Numbered from the stretch's first letter, positions 8,321 to 16,764 are shown. The stretch is DNA of 60,285 nt from an uncultured Oscillospiraceae bacterium (GCA_947625045.1 CANQMW010000018.1:1-60285), one strand, 5' to 3'. The notes: generated by a model from the letters alone, not told the origin. Translations and numbers: made by a program.

Positions 8321-8701
8321 ATGACGATCTACATCGACAACCGGACCGGCGCGCCCATCTACGAGCAGATATGCGCCCAGCTGAAGGCACAGATCATCAG
8401 CGGGGCCCTGCGGGAGGGGGAGATGCTCCCCTCCATCCGGAACCTGGCCAAGGACCTGCGCATCAGCGTCATCACCACCAAGCGGGCCTATGACGAGCTG
8501 GAGCGGGAGGGGTTCATCTATACCGTGGCGGGCAAGGGCTGCTTCGTGGCGCCGAAAAATACGGAGCTTCTGCGGGAGGAGAGCCTGAAAAAGCTGGAGA
8601 GCCTCCTGGCGGAGGCCTCCCGGCTGGCGGCCGCCTGCGGGCTGAGCCGCCGGGACATCGTGGACATGCTGTCCATATTGGAAGGAGACGAGCAAGAATG
8701 A
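8321..8701 (+). CDS. GntR-family (YtrA-type) transcriptional regulator
   Basis: The protein has 126 residues. The ATG at 8321 follows GAGGAC and begins MTIYIDNRTGAPIYEQ. The N-terminal winged helix-turn-helix is typical of GntR proteins (IYEQICAQLKAQIISG, then LPSIRNLAKDLRIS). The effector domain is replaced by a short helical tail of about 45 residues, which defines the YtrA subfamily. These proteins usually repress a linked ABC transporter operon. Here the stop codon overlaps the ATG of the ATPase gene by four bases (ATGA). The operator at 8267-8304 is the likely target. Confidence 0.9.
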   Translation: MTIYIDNRTGAPIYEQICAQLKAQIISGALREGEMLPSIRNLAKDLRISVITTKRAYDELEREGFIYTVAGKGCFVAPKNTELLREESLKKLESLLAEASRLAAACGLSRRDIVDMLSILEGDEQE

Positions 8702-9543
8702 ACGCTATCGAGCTGCGGGGCCTGGAGAAGTCCTATGAGGGCTTCCACCTGGGGCCCCTGGACCTGGACCTGCCCGCTGGGTGCATCCTGGGCCTGGTGG
8801 GGGAAAACGGCGCCGGCAAGAGCACAACCATCCGGGCCATCCTGGGCATCATAAAGCCGGACGCCGGCGAGGCGTCGGTGCTGGGCGCGCCTGCGGGGCC
8901 CGACATGCGCCAGGCAAAGCAGGACATGGGCGTAGTGCTGGACGAGGTGGGCTTCCCCGCCGGCCTGCGGGCGGGCCAGATCAGCCGCATCATGGCCGCG
9001 GCCTACAAAAACTGGGACCAGGGGCTTTTTGACAAGTACCTGCGGGACCTGGATATCCCCACGGACAAGAAATTCTCCGCCCTGAGCCGGGGCAACCGGA
9101 TGAAGATGGGCATCGCCGCGGCCCTGAGCCACGACGCAAAGCTGCTCATCCTGGATGAGCCCACCGGCGGTCTGGACCCGGTGGTCCGGGACGAGGTGGT
9201 GAGCCTCTTTTCCGACTTCACCCGGGACCCGGGCCACTCCATCCTCATCTCCTCCCACATCGTCAGCGACCTGGAGAAGCTGTGCGACTACATCGCGTTT
9301 TTGCACAAGGGGCAGCTGCTGCTCTGCGAGGAAAAGGACCGGCTTTTGGAGGAATACGGCCTCATCCAGTGCGATAAGGCGTTTTTGGATAGCCTTGCCC
9401 CCGGGGCCGTGCGGGGCACGCGGGAGACGCCCTATCACGTCGAGGCGCTGGTGCGCCGGGACGCGGTGCCCGCGGGGACGGATGTGCGGCCCGTGACCAT
9501 CGAGGAGCTTTTCGTGCTGCTGGTAAAGGGGGATATGCAATGA
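8698..9543 (+). CDS. ABC transporter ATP-binding protein (YtrB/antibiotic-export type)
   Basis: The protein has 281 residues. Walker A is GENGAGKST, Walker B is LLILDEPTGGLDP, and the H-loop region reads SSHIVSDLEKL. The signature motif is LSRGNRMK instead of LSGGQ, a variant common in this exporter subfamily. It should energise the two small permeases encoded next. Overlaps of four bases with both neighbours indicate translational coupling. Substrates of YtrA-controlled systems are commonly cell-wall-active compounds, but nothing here identifies one. Confidence 0.9.
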   Translation: MNAIELRGLEKSYEGFHLGPLDLDLPAGCILGLVGENGAGKSTTIRAILGIIKPDAGEASVLGAPAGPDMRQAKQDMGVVLDEVGFPAGLRAGQISRIMAAAYKNWDQGLFDKYLRDLDIPTDKKFSALSRGNRMKMGIAAALSHDAKLLILDEPTGGLDPVVRDEVVSLFSDFTRDPGHSILISSHIVSDLEKLCDYIAFLHKGQLLLCEEKDRLLEEYGLIQCDKAFLDSLAPGAVRGTRETPYHVEALVRRDAVPAGTDVRPVTIEELFVLLVKGDMQ

Positions 9544-10184
9544 AAGCGCTGATCTTGACCGACCTCTATCAGCTGTGGATCAACTTCAAATTCTACGCCG
9601 TCTTCATCGTCGTGGCACTGGGCATCGCGGCCTTCTCCAACGGGGACAGCGATCTGGGCTTTTTCTTCCCCATGTACGCGGTGCTCATGTGCAGCATGAT
9701 GGGCATGAGCCTTGTGCAGCTGGACGAGGCCAGCCGCTGGAACGTCTGCGCCCAGACCCTGCCCTGCTCCCGCCGGGACCAGGTGACGGGGAAATACATC
9801 GTCACCATGGCCAGCTTCGCCGCCACCTGGCTCCCCTTCGTCCTGCTCTATGCCGTGCTGGCCATCCTGGGCCGGATGGCCTGGCAGACGGTGGCGGTCC
9901 AGTCGGTCCTGCTGCTGATCGTGGGGCTGCTTGCCCCCGCCTTCAGCCTGCCGCCCCTGTTCCGCTGGGGCACCGCCAGGGGCCGCGTCATCTATATCTT
10001 CCTGGTGATACTGATGGCCGCCGGCATTGGGGGCCTGGCGTCGGGGCTGGCCACGCTGGACCTGTTCGCGCTGCCGGCACTGCCCATGCCCCTGCTGGCC
10101 GTTCTGGCCGTGGCGGTCCCCGCCGCCCTGTTTATCGGCAGCTGGGCCCTGTCCGTGCGGTGGTACGATAAACGGGAGCTGTGA
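9540..10184 (+). CDS. ABC-2 type permease, copy 1
   Basis: The protein has 214 residues and about six hydrophobic segments. Its ATG overlaps the ATPase stop codon. It is paralogous to the next gene: both carry ASRW(N/D)xCxQxxPC(S/T)RRQ-like segments near residue 60 and end in the same residues, GSWALSVRWYDKREL. It is probably one half of a heterodimeric membrane channel. Confidence 0.85.
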   Translation: MKALILTDLYQLWINFKFYAVFIVVALGIAAFSNGDSDLGFFFPMYAVLMCSMMGMSLVQLDEASRWNVCAQTLPCSRRDQVTGKYIVTMASFAATWLPFVLLYAVLAILGRMAWQTVAVQSVLLLIVGLLAPAFSLPPLFRWGTARGRVIYIFLVILMAAGIGGLASGLATLDLFALPALPMPLLAVLAVAVPAALFIGSWALSVRWYDKREL

Positions 10185-10185
10185 G

Positions 10186-10821
10186 ATGAAGGCGATATGG
10201 CTGGCGGACCTGTACGGGTCCAGGAGGAGCCTGCGGCTTTTAACGCTGCTGGCGATGCTGTTCATGCTGCTGGCGATCTCCAGCGCCGCCACGGTGACCA
10301 GCCTGACCTTCGCCCTGTGCGCCTCCGCCGGAGCAAGCATGCTTCCGGTGATGGGCCTGGAGGCCGCCGAGGCCTCCCGCTGGGACCGGTGTGTCCAGGC
10401 CATGCCCTGCACCAGGAGACAGGCAGTGAGCGCCCGGTATCTGGAGGCCCTGGCCGTCGTTGGCGCCGCGTGGGCCTACGGCGCCGCCCTGTTCTGCGCG
10501 AAAGCCGCCCTGGGCGGCTGGACCTGGGCCGAGACCCGGCTGCTGACCGCCTTCGTGCCGGCGGCGGGCCTGCTCTCGGCGGCCCTCTGCCTGGCCGTCA
10601 CCTTCCGCATGGGCTGGGCCAGGGGTAAGTTCGTCTTTTCCGTCACGGTCTGCGTCGTCGGCGGTTCCGGCGCGGTGACCAGTCTGCTGGGCGTCAGCGA
10701 TGCTGGCCTGGGGCCCTTCGCGGGAAGCGCGGCCGTGCTGGCGCTGCCCATCGCCGCCCTCGCCCTGTTCATCGGCAGCTGGGCTTTGTCCGTCCGGTGG
10801 TACGATAAACGCGAGCTTTAA
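10186..10821 (+). CDS. ABC-2 type permease, copy 2
   Basis: The protein has 211 residues. The start is the ATG at 10186, one base after the preceding stop codon, giving MKAIWLADLYGSRRS; a longer reading frame from 10027 only overlaps the upstream gene. It has about six membrane segments. The shared C-terminal end and the shared motif around residue 60 show tandem duplication with copy 1. It probably completes the transporter with copy 1 and the ATPase. No clear terminator follows before the repeat block. Confidence 0.85.
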   Translation: MKAIWLADLYGSRRSLRLLTLLAMLFMLLAISSAATVTSLTFALCASAGASMLPVMGLEAAEASRWDRCVQAMPCTRRQAVSARYLEALAVVGAAWAYGAALFCAKAALGGWTWAETRLLTAFVPAAGLLSAALCLAVTFRMGWARGKFVFSVTVCVVGGSGAVTSLLGVSDAGLGPFAGSAAVLALPIAALALFIGSWALSVRWYDKREL

Positions 10822-10870
10822 CCCGACTGGCGGTGAGAACCGGCAGTGCCCCGCACGCGCTCGGTGAACG

Positions 10871-10985
10871 GTTGGGGCCCCCATGAAAGCCCAGCGAAGC
10901 GGGTTTCATGGGGAAAAGGAGGAGCCGCGGGCCACTCGAGCTTTGCCGCTTGCGGCAAAGGGAGACCTGGCCTGCGTGCTCCGAC
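10871..10985 (-). repeat. B-type structured interspersed element, copy B1
   Basis: It is the reverse complement of the elements at 16266, 39571 and 43421. It contains the Cttt-GCCGC-aa-GCGGC-aaag hairpin and a second hairpin with arms CCCCATGAAA/TTTCATGGGG around a conserved CCCGCTTCGCTGGG core. Confidence 0.8.
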
Positions 10986-11036
10986 GCCCTTTAGCGAGAG
11001 GGTCCCTGTCGGGCTCAGCCGCCCTGGCACCACGTA

Positions 11037-11135
11037 GGTTTTGCCCGGACGGGCCCGACAGTATGCCTGCTGCTAAAGTTCGCTAACGCTCACCAACCGC
11101 ATCCGGCACACTGCCGGTTCCCGCCGGGCGTCGGG
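11037..11135 (+). repeat. C-type interspersed repeat, copy C1
   Basis: This stretch of about 99 bp recurs in reverse orientation at 22793-22893 with only a few differences. It holds small hairpins (GCCCG-ga-CGGGC and CCGGCA-cac-TGCCGG). Fragments also flank the B element at 43384-43588. Confidence 0.8.
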
Positions 11136-11165
11136 CTGGCGAGGGCGGCCTTCCCACACACAACA

Positions 11166-11194
11166 AAAAGCGCGGTGCGATGCACCGCGCTTTT
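11166..11194 (-). terminator. Terminator after rny
   Basis: A 13-bp stem (aaaagcgcggtgc and its complement) with a 3-base loop is flanked by A and T runs, so it could act in both directions. It lies 15 bases past the rny stop codon. Confidence 0.8.
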
Positions 11195-11209
11195 CCTGTT
11201 CATATGTAG

Positions 11210-12754
11210 TTATTTGGCGTACTCAACTGCTTTGGTCTCCCGCAGGACGTGGACCTTGATCTGGCCGGGATAGGTGAGCTCGTTCTCGATCTTCTTGGCG
11301 ATGTCCCGGGCCAGGAGGGTCATCTGGTCCTCGCTGACCTGGTCGGGCTTCACCATGACCCGTATCTCCCGGCCCGCCTGGATGGCGTAGCAGGAGTCGA
11401 TGCCCGGGAAGGACATGGACACCTCCTCCAGCTTCTCCAGACGCTTGACGTAGTTTTCGATGTTCTCCCGCCGGGCGCCGGGGCGGCTGGCGGAGATGGC
11501 GTCGGCCGCCTGGACGATGCAGGCGATGACCGTCTGGGGCTCCACGTCCCCGTGGTGGGCGTGGATGGCGTGGATGACCTCGGGGGACTCTTTATACTTC
11601 TTGGCGATGTCCACGCCGATGGTGACGTGGCTGCCTTCGACTTCATGGTCGATGCTCTTGCCGATATCGTGGAGCAGACCCGCCCGCTTGGCGGTGGCGA
11701 TGTCCACGCCCAGCTCCGCGGCGATGAGCCCGGAGATATGGGCCACCTCCATGGAGTGGTTCAGCACGTTCTGGCCGTAGCTGGTACGGTATTTCTGCCG
11801 GCCCAAGAGTTTGATAAGCTCCGGGTGCAGGCCGTGGACGCCGGTCTCGAATACGGCCCGCTCGCCCTCGGCCTTGATGGTGGCGTTGACCTCCTTCTGG
11901 GCCTTGGCGATCATTTCCTCGATGCGGGCCGGGTGGATGCGTCCGTCCGCGATGAGCTTTTCCAGGGCCAGCCGGGCCACCTCGCGGCGGACCGGGTCAA
12001 AGCAGGAGACCGTGATGGCCTCCGGGGTGTCGTCGATGATAAGGTCCACGCCGGTGAGGTTCTCGATGGAGCGGATGTTCCGCCCCTCGCGGCCGATGAT
12101 GCGGCCCTTCATCTCGTCGTTGGGCAGGCTCACCACGGATACGGTGACCTCGCTGGCATGGTCGGCGGCGCAGCGCTGGATGGCCAGGGCGATGACTTCC
12201 CGGGCGCGCTGGTCGGCCTCTTCCTTGAACTGAGCTTCGATCTCCCGGACCTTGACGGCCTGCTCGTGGGTGACCTCGCTGGCCAGGGATTCGATGAGGA
12301 GGTTCTTGGCCTCCTCGGCGGTGTAGCCGGAGATGCGTTCCAGCACCTCCAGCTGGCTGTTTTTGAGCTTTTGGACCTCCTCCTGCTGCGCTTCGACCTC
12401 GCTGATCTTCTTGGTCAGGAGCTCATTTTTCCTATCGATGGCGTCGGTCTTCTTGTCCAGGTGTTCTTCTTTCTGCTGCAAGCGGTGCTCCTGCTTGGAA
12501 AGCTCCGCTCGTCTCTCCTTGACCTCCCGCTCATACTCCGAGCGGTTCTTGTGTATCTCTTCCTTCGCCTCCAGGAGAGCTTCACGCTTCTTGCTCTCGC
12601 CGGATTTTATGGCTTCGTTCAATATCCGTTTCGCTTCCTCCTCCGCGGAGCCTATCTCCCGCTCGCCAACGCGCTTGCGGTATATCACGCCCGAGCCGAA
12701 GCCCAGGACCAGGCCCACGAGGATCAGAAGGATGGACAACCATACAGGCATCAT
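11210..12754 (-). CDS. rny: Ribonuclease Y
   Basis: The protein has 514 residues, the usual length. RNase Y is a membrane-anchored endoribonuclease that starts mRNA decay in many Firmicutes. The start is the ATG at 12754, about 14 bases from AGGAGG; a GTG inside the ribosome binding site is unlikely. The order is: N-terminal membrane helix (residues 1-25), long charged coiled coil (about 30-200), KH domain with [15 protein letters not shown] (about 220), and the HD domain with the motif [12 protein letters not shown] (about 365). It is a single-gene transcript with a good promoter upstream and a strong terminator. Confidence 0.97.
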   Translation of the reverse strand: MMPVWLSILLILVGLVLGFGSGVIYRKRVGEREIGSAEEEAKRILNEAIKSGESKKREALLEAKEEIHKNRSEYEREVKERRAELSKQEHRLQQKEEHLDKKTDAIDRKNELLTKKISEVEAQQEEVQKLKNSQLEVLERISGYTAEEAKNLLIESLASEVTHEQAVKVREIEAQFKEEADQRAREVIALAIQRCAADHASEVTVSVVSLPNDEMKGRIIGREGRNIRSIENLTGVDLIIDDTPEAITVSCFDPVRREVARLALEKLIADGRIHPARIEEMIAKAQKEVNATIKAEGERAVFETGVHGLHPELIKLLGRQKYRTSYGQNVLNHSMEVAHISGLIAAELGVDIATAKRAGLLHDIGKSIDHEVEGSHVTIGVDIAKKYKESPEVIHAIHAHHGDVEPQTVIACIVQAADAISASRPGARRENIENYVKRLEKLEEVSMSFPGIDSCYAIQAGREIRVMVKPDQVSEDQMTLLARDIAKKIENELTYPGQIKVHVLRETKAVEYAK

Positions 12755-12877
12755 AGAAAGTATACACACCTCCTATCCTATTCAGTTTTCGCATACGGCG
12801 GGTATCAAGCACCCCATCCGATAAATCAAGGACGCAACAGCGGGAAAACCATCCAATTATCCCACTGTAACTAATTG

Positions 12878-12906
12878 ATTTTAATGCCAATTTTGTCTTA
12901 TGTCAA
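12878..12906 (-). promoter_or_regulatory. rny promoter
   Basis: On the minus strand, TTGACA (12906-12901) is separated by 17 bases from TAAAAT (12883-12878). The predicted leader is about 115 bases. The rest of the gap to 13124 contains palindromic repeats only. Confidence 0.75.
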
Positions 12907-12949
12907 GTTTAACTTCTTTTTTCTTCCAAAAAAAGATGCAAAAGAAGAG

Positions 12950-12972
12950 GCCCCCTCAGACGAGGGGGCTCT
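12950..12972. repeat. A-type palindrome, short copy A9
   Basis: ggccccctc-agac-gagggggct is a terminal palindrome of the A repeat family without the rest of the element. It directly precedes the full copy A1. Confidence 0.6.
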
Positions 12973-12978
12973 GCTTGG

Positions 12979-13104
12979 AAGGCTCCCTTGTGCAAAGGGA
13001 GCTGTCGCCGCCGCGAGGCGGTGACTGAGGGATTGTTGCGTTACGGACATTCACAACCCCTCCGCCTCGCTTCGCTCGGCACCTCCCCTTGCACAGGGGA
13101 GGCG
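12979..13104. repeat. A-type palindromic element, copy A1
   Basis: The 126-bp element starts with the hairpin aaggctccctt-gtgc-aaagggagct and ends with cctcccctt-gcac-aggggagg. Internal GC hairpins and the conserved ctgagggattgt / acaacccctccg segments lie between them. It sits between rny and the ABC ATPase gene, and could provide a terminator for the ABC operon at 13125. Confidence 0.8.
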
Positions 13105-13124
13105 TTTTCTTTTAGCTTTTTCTT

Positions 13125-13865
13125 TCAATTGTTCCGGAACCTTGACAAAAAGTCCTTCGTCTCCTGTTTCTGCGGGTTTTCCAGGACCTCCGACGGGGAG
13201 CCCTGCTCGCATATGACCCCCTGGTTCATGTACACCACGTGGTTGGACACGTCCCGGGCGAAGGCCATCTCGTGGGTCACCACCAGCATGGTCATGCCCC
13301 CGGACGCCAGCTGCTGCATGACGTTGAGGACCTCGCCTACCATCTCCGGGTCCAGGGCGGAGGTGGGCTCGTCGAAGAGGAGCACCTCCGGGCCCATGGC
13401 CAGCGCCCGCGCGATGGCCACACGCTGCTTCTGGCCGCCGGAGAGCTGCCGGGGCTTGGCGTTGATGTAGGGGGCCATGCCCACGTACTGCAAAAAGCGC
13501 AGGGCGTTCTCCTTCGCCTCGTCCTTGCCCTTTTTCAGCACCTTTACCTGGCCCACGATGCAGTTTTCCAGCACCGACATGTTGTTGAAGAGATTGAAGG
13601 ACTGGAACACCATGCCCACATGGGAGCGGTACTCCGGGGCGTTCACCCCCCGGCCGGTCACGTCCTTGCCGTGGAAGAGGATCTCCCCGCTGGTTGGGGT
13701 CTCCAGCAGGTTCACGCACCGCAGCAGGGTGCTCTTGCCGGAGCCGGAGGCGCCGATGATGGCGGTCACGTCCCCCTTGGAGACGGTGAAGTCGATATCC
13801 TTAAGCACCTCGTGGGAGCCGAAGCTCTTGGAGAGGTGGCGTATTTCCAAGATCGTGTCTGCCAT
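13125..13865 (-). CDS. Amino-acid ABC transporter ATPase (predicted lysine uptake)
   Basis: The protein has 246 residues. The start is the ATG at 13865 ([13 protein letters not shown]), after GGGGGGAG and one base past the permease stop codon; an extended frame to 13943 only overlaps the permease. Walker A is GASGSGKST, the signature is LSGGQKQR, and Walker B is [13 protein letters not shown], as in the GlnQ/HisP polar amino-acid family. It completes a three-gene uptake operon with the permease and binding protein. The lysine riboswitch ahead of the binding protein suggests that the substrate is lysine or another basic amino acid. Confidence 0.95.
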   Translation of the reverse strand: MADTILEIRHLSKSFGSHEVLKDIDFTVSKGDVTAIIGASGSGKSTLLRCVNLLETPTSGEILFHGKDVTGRGVNAPEYRSHVGMVFQSFNLFNNMSVLENCIVGQVKVLKKGKDEAKENALRFLQYVGMAPYINAKPRQLSGGQKQRVAIARALAMGPEVLLFDEPTSALDPEMVGEVLNVMQQLASGGMTMLVVTHEMAFARDVSNHVVYMNQGVICEQGSPSEVLENPQKQETKDFLSRFRNN

Positions 13866-13866
13866 C

Positions 13867-14751
13867 TTACCGCTCCCCCCTGTTTTTGCCGATCTTGACC
13901 TCCTGGATGACCTCGTCCCGGGAGGGCTTGTGGTGCTCGTCAAAGGGCGTGCCCCGGTCCGGGTGGGCGTAGGTGCCCGCGGCCATGACCAGCTGATCGT
14001 CAGATACCAGCTCGTAGTTATCCGATCCGTCCAGCCGCTTTTCCAGCCACCGCAGGAGGAACGAAGCCGCCAATGTGAGGCACAGGTACCCCACCATCTC
14101 GATGGCGGCGGAGGGGAAGTACATCAGGTTCACGCCCACGATGTTCCGGTGGGTGGCGAAGAACTCCACGAACCCGATGACGAACATGACGGAGGTGTCC
14201 TTGATGTTGATGATGAAGTTGTTGCCGATCTGGGGGATGATGTTGCGAAGGGCCTGGGGCAGGATGACATGGATCATGGTCTGCACATGGGTCATGCCGA
14301 TGGCCTTGGCGCCCTCGGTCTGGCCCGGGTCCACGGAGATGATGCCGCCCCGGACGGACTCGGCCATGTAGGCGCCGGTGTTGATGGACACCACTAAGAG
14401 CGACGCCAGCCATATGCCCCCGTTGCCCCTAAAGGCGATGGAGCCGTCGGAGAAATAGGGCAGGCCGTAGTAGATGAACACCGCCTGCAGCACCATGGGC
14501 GTGCCCCGGAACACCTCCACGTACACCCGGACCACCACCCGGATGAGCGCCAGGAAAAAGCGCTTCACGGGATTGTCGGTCTTGGCGTGGGGGATGGTAT
14601 TCAGCACGCCGCAGATAAAGCCGATGACACACCCTGCCAGGGTGGCCGCCACCGCCACGATGAGGGTGTTGCGGATACCGGTGAGGTAGGCCGGCATATA
14701 GGCGGCCCATAGGCGGCTTATATCGGAGATGAGCTTTGAAAACTTATCCAC
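13867..14751 (-). CDS. Amino-acid ABC transporter permease (HisM/GlnP type)
   Basis: The protein has 294 residues. The start is a GTG at 14751, with AAGGAG ten bases upstream. It has several membrane helices and the EAA-loop signature, which here reads [26 protein letters not shown]. It also carries the [20 protein letters not shown] segment typical of the family. The C-terminal 45 or so residues form a hydrophilic tail ([17 protein letters not shown]) beyond the usual end. It is the second gene of the predicted lysine transporter operon. An A-type palindromic element lies between it and the binding-protein gene. Confidence 0.95.
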   Translation of the reverse strand: MDKFSKLISDISRLWAAYMPAYLTGIRNTLIVAVAATLAGCVIGFICGVLNTIPHAKTDNPVKRFFLALIRVVVRVYVEVFRGTPMVLQAVFIYYGLPYFSDGSIAFRGNGGIWLASLLVVSINTGAYMAESVRGGIISVDPGQTEGAKAIGMTHVQTMIHVILPQALRNIIPQIGNNFIINIKDTSVMFVIGFVEFFATHRNIVGVNLMYFPSAAIEMVGYLCLTLAASFLLRWLEKRLDGSDNYELVSDDQLVMAAGTYAHPDRGTPFDEHHKPSRDEVIQEVKIGKNRGER

Positions 14752-14777
14752 AGAAAACCTGCTCCTTCTACATTATG

Positions 14778-14892
14778 GAAGGCCCCCTTGTGTAAAGGGG
14801 GCTGGCAGCGCGAAGCGCTGACTGAGGGATTGTAGTTTACAACCCCTCCGGCCGCCTGACGGCGGCCACCTCCCCTTGCACAGGGGAGGCGG
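14778..14892. repeat. A-type palindromic element, copy A2
   Basis: The element lies inside the ABC operon, between the binding-protein and permease genes. It has the terminal hairpins aaggccccctt-gtgt-aaagggggct and cctcccctt-gcac-aggggagg and the family core. It may attenuate the downstream genes relative to the binding protein. Confidence 0.8.
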
Positions 14893-14910
14893 CAATGGTC
14901 GGTTGGAATT

Positions 14911-15804
14911 TTAAATCTCAGGCTGCACGGAGATGGCCTGGTCCATGAGTGCGTTGAACTGATCGGCGTCCAGCTCGCCCACAACGGCGTTGATGGCGTC
15001 CAGCAGCTCGGTGTTGCCCTTCAGGACGGAGATGCCGATGTTGACCTCTTCCTCGGACACGTCGAAGTCGTCGTCGGAGCCGGAGAAGTCCAGGATGACC
15101 AGATCGTCATAGGTGCTCACGGCGCCCAGGGCGGTGGGCATATCGGTGCAGATGAAGTCCACGGTGCCGCTCTCCACGGCCATGATCATGGCGGGGGCGG
15201 TCTCGGCCTCGGGCATCATCTCGGCGCCCTCGATCTGGGGCAGGCAGGTGTCATACCAGATGGTGCCGGTCTGGGCGGTGCAGGTGCCGCCGGCCAGGTC
15301 GCTCAGGCCCTGGGCCCCGGCAAAGGCGCTGTCGGCCTTGGTCACGCACACGATGGAGGCGTAGATGTAGGGGCCGGCCATGTCGACTTCCTGCAGACGG
15401 GTCTCGGTCATGGACTGACCGGCGATGACCGCGTCAAGGGTGCCGGCGGACAGGGCGGGGTTCAGGCCGTCCCAGCCGATGGCCATGACCTCCAGGTCCC
15501 AGCCGTAGGCGTCGCAGATGCGCTGAGCCATCATGACGTCGTAGCCGTTGGCATAGGAGCCGGGGTTGTTGGCGATGGGCACGGCGCCGTTGGAGTCGTC
15601 CATCTGGGTCCAGTTGTAGGGGGCGTAGGCGCACTCCATGCCCACGGTGAGGACGCCGTCCTCCACGCCGGGGATGGCGCTGGTGTCCACGTCGGTCAGG
15701 TCGGGCACTTCGGGGATCTCAACGGCCTCTTCGGAGGCGAAAGCGGCGGCGCTCATGCTGAGCACCAGGCACAGGGCCATCAGGATAGCGGTGATTCTTC
15801 TCAT
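14911..15804 (-). CDS. Extracellular amino-acid binding protein (predicted lysine)
   Basis: The protein has 297 residues. The ATG at 15804 follows AGGAGA. A signal peptide (MRRITAILMALCLVLSMSAAAFA) is followed by an acidic linker and an SBP_bac_3-type fold: GVLTVGMECAYAPYNW at the start of domain 1, GYDVMMAQRICDAYGWDLEV, and AGQSMTETRLQEVDMAGPY. There is no lipobox cysteine at the signal-peptide end. It is the first gene of the transporter operon. The lysine riboswitch and its terminator lie directly upstream. Confidence 0.93.
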   Translation of the reverse strand: MRRITAILMALCLVLSMSAAAFASEEAVEIPEVPDLTDVDTSAIPGVEDGVLTVGMECAYAPYNWTQMDDSNGAVPIANNPGSYANGYDVMMAQRICDAYGWDLEVMAIGWDGLNPALSAGTLDAVIAGQSMTETRLQEVDMAGPYIYASIVCVTKADSAFAGAQGLSDLAGGTCTAQTGTIWYDTCLPQIEGAEMMPEAETAPAMIMAVESGTVDFICTDMPTALGAVSTYDDLVILDFSGSDDDFDVSEEEVNIGISVLKGNTELLDAINAVVGELDADQFNALMDQAISVQPEI

Positions 15805-15881
15805 TGTTCTTGTTCTCCTTTTCAAATTCTTTCCGGCGCCTTTTGAATTTGCTCCCGGCGGCGGCGCCCCTCCGCCGGAAA

Positions 15882-15912
15882 CAAAAAATTGGACCGCTTT
15901 GTCAAGCGATCC
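15882..15912 (-). terminator. Riboswitch expression-platform terminator
   Basis: The 9-bp stem GGATCGCTT/AAGCGGTCC (one G-U pair, loop GACA) is followed by AATTTTTTG in the minus direction. It lies after the lysine aptamer and about 75 bases before the binding-protein start codon. The 9-mer tcaagcgat that builds the 5' arm (15902-15910) is repeated exactly at 16121-16129, so the leader start could pair with the 3' arm as an antiterminator. Confidence 0.85.
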
Positions 15913-16130
15913 ACGGAAAAACTCGGTTTGGGCCCCAGGGGGCTTTCCATCGGCCATGACAGCGCTCCACAAAACTTTGTGACAGTCCGGCGGATATTCT
16001 CCGACGGCCCAGCGGCAGGGAGGACAGACATCCTCTTCCGTCGCTTCGGCGGTGTTCCCTTTCCCCGTGTCCGGCTGTCTGGCCCTGGACGGCGGGTACT
16101 GATGAAAACCGCGCCTCTGTTCAAGCGATT
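15913..16130 (-). ncRNA. Lysine riboswitch (L-box) aptamer
   Basis: The minus-strand leader carries the conserved lysine-aptamer boxes in the right order: AGAGGCGCGG (16118-16109), ATCAGTA just after it, GGGGAAAGGG (16066-16057), CGCCGAAGCG (16051-16042), CTGTCAC (15985-15979) and GTGGAGCGCT (15970-15961). These match the B. subtilis lysC leader pattern (AGGTGCG, GGGGAGCG, GCCGAAGC, GGCTGTCA, GGAGGGCTATC). A terminator follows, so lysine binding should switch the transporter operon off. Confidence 0.93.
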
Positions 16131-16144
16131 CAATTTTCGAGCGT

Positions 16145-16173
16145 ATGATACCATCCCTTCCCCGCCCTGTCAA
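16145..16173 (-). promoter_or_regulatory. Promoter of the lysine-riboswitch operon
   Basis: TTGACA (16173-16168) and TATCAT (16150-16145) are separated by 17 bases on the minus strand. Transcription should start near 16138, at the beginning of the aptamer. Confidence 0.85.
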
Positions 16174-16265
16174 CAGGGAAAATATATCTTTGTCGAATGG
16201 TGATAAAGAATTTGGCCCCGAAAAGCACTTCAATTAGTTAAAACGCAACAGAACGTCGATGTTCG

Positions 16266-16369
16266 CGTCGCAGGTCTCCCCTTTCCGCAAGCGGAAAGGC
16301 TCGAATGCTCGGCGACATCTCCTTCTCCCCATGAAACCCGCTTCGCTGGGCTTTCATGGGGACCCCATT
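16266..16369 (+). repeat. B-type structured interspersed element, copy B2
   Basis: It has the same two-hairpin layout as B1, B3 and B4, but hairpin 1 is CCTTTCCGC/GCGGAAAGG, with both arms changed together relative to CTTTGCCGC/GCGGCAAAG. Hairpin 2 has arms CCCCATGAAA/TTTCATGGGG. It begins immediately after the bofA stop codon and may serve as its 3' end. Confidence 0.8.
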
Positions 16370-16637
16370 ACAAAAGGTACTTCACCGCCCACGCCAGTGC
16401 CGCGCCGGGCACGCCCAGCACCGCCGACAGAGAGAGGGTCAGGGCGTTCAGTCCCACCCCCAGGCCCGCCAGCTCCCCCACAAGGTCGGCGGTGAACAGG
16501 GCGGCCAGGCCCGACGCGGCGTGCAGGGCCGCCCGGCCCTTCCCGCTCTTCACCTGCCCCGCCAGAGCCAGGGCCCGCCAGATGAACGCCAGCCCCACGG
16601 CGGCGCACAGCGCTTTCAAGATGTTGTCCGGCACCAT
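16368..16637 (-). CDS. bofA: BofA-family pro-sigmaK processing inhibitor-like protein
   Basis: The protein has 89 residues, close to the 87 of B. subtilis BofA. The ATG at 16637 follows AGGGGG at 7 bases and begins MVPDNILKALCAAVG. Two to three hydrophobic helices are seen, and the C-terminal LGVPGAALAWAVKYLL is the family hallmark. In B. subtilis, BofA sits in the outer forespore membrane and holds the SpoIVFB protease inactive until the sporulation checkpoint. Upstream, AATACAAT resembles a sigmaE -10 box (CATACAAT), but I could not fix a -35. The gene is monocistronic and divergent from the topoisomerase pair. Confidence 0.8.
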   Translation of the reverse strand: MVPDNILKALCAAVGLAFIWRALALAGQVKSGKGRAALHAASGLAALFTADLVGELAGLGVGLNALTLSLSAVLGVPGAALAWAVKYLL

Positions 16638-16665
16638 GACATGTCCCCCTTTCCATAAATTGTAT

Positions 16666-16762
16666 TTGCGCCCGGCGGGATTTAGACGTATACTATCCCC
16701 AGACAGAGAGATCGGGCGCATTCATTTTTTATAGGCGGGGACAAAAGTCCCCGCTTCTTTTT
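16666..16762 (+). ncRNA. Candidate short transcript (promoter plus terminator, no ORF)
   Basis: TTGCGC (16666-16671) and TATACT (16689-16694) are spaced by 17 bases. About 40 bases later there is a strong intrinsic terminator: 8-bp stem gcggggac/gtccccgc, loop AAAA, then TTCTTTTT (16735-16762). The predicted RNA, about 16701-16762, holds no reading frame and lies between divergent bofA and the topoisomerase genes. The -35 match is weak. Confidence 0.4.
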
Positions 16763-16764
16763 AT

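Larger units (their letters stand above)
10822..11165. repeat. Gene-free composite block of interspersed repeats
   Basis: No convincing gene is present. The block carries, in order, a degenerate fragment of the C-type repeat (10836-10870), a reversed copy of the B-type hairpin element (10871-10985), a short unique stretch and a copy of the C-type repeat (11037-11135). Confidence 0.75.

Noticed and set aside
8188-8493. A 101-codon frame starting ahead of the GntR gene
   Set aside because: It crosses the promoter and operator and overlaps the GntR frame; it has no ribosome binding site or domain.
15805-16250. T-box leader ahead of the amino-acid transporter
   Set aside because: No T-box sequence or specifier loop is seen, while every lysine-riboswitch box is present in order.
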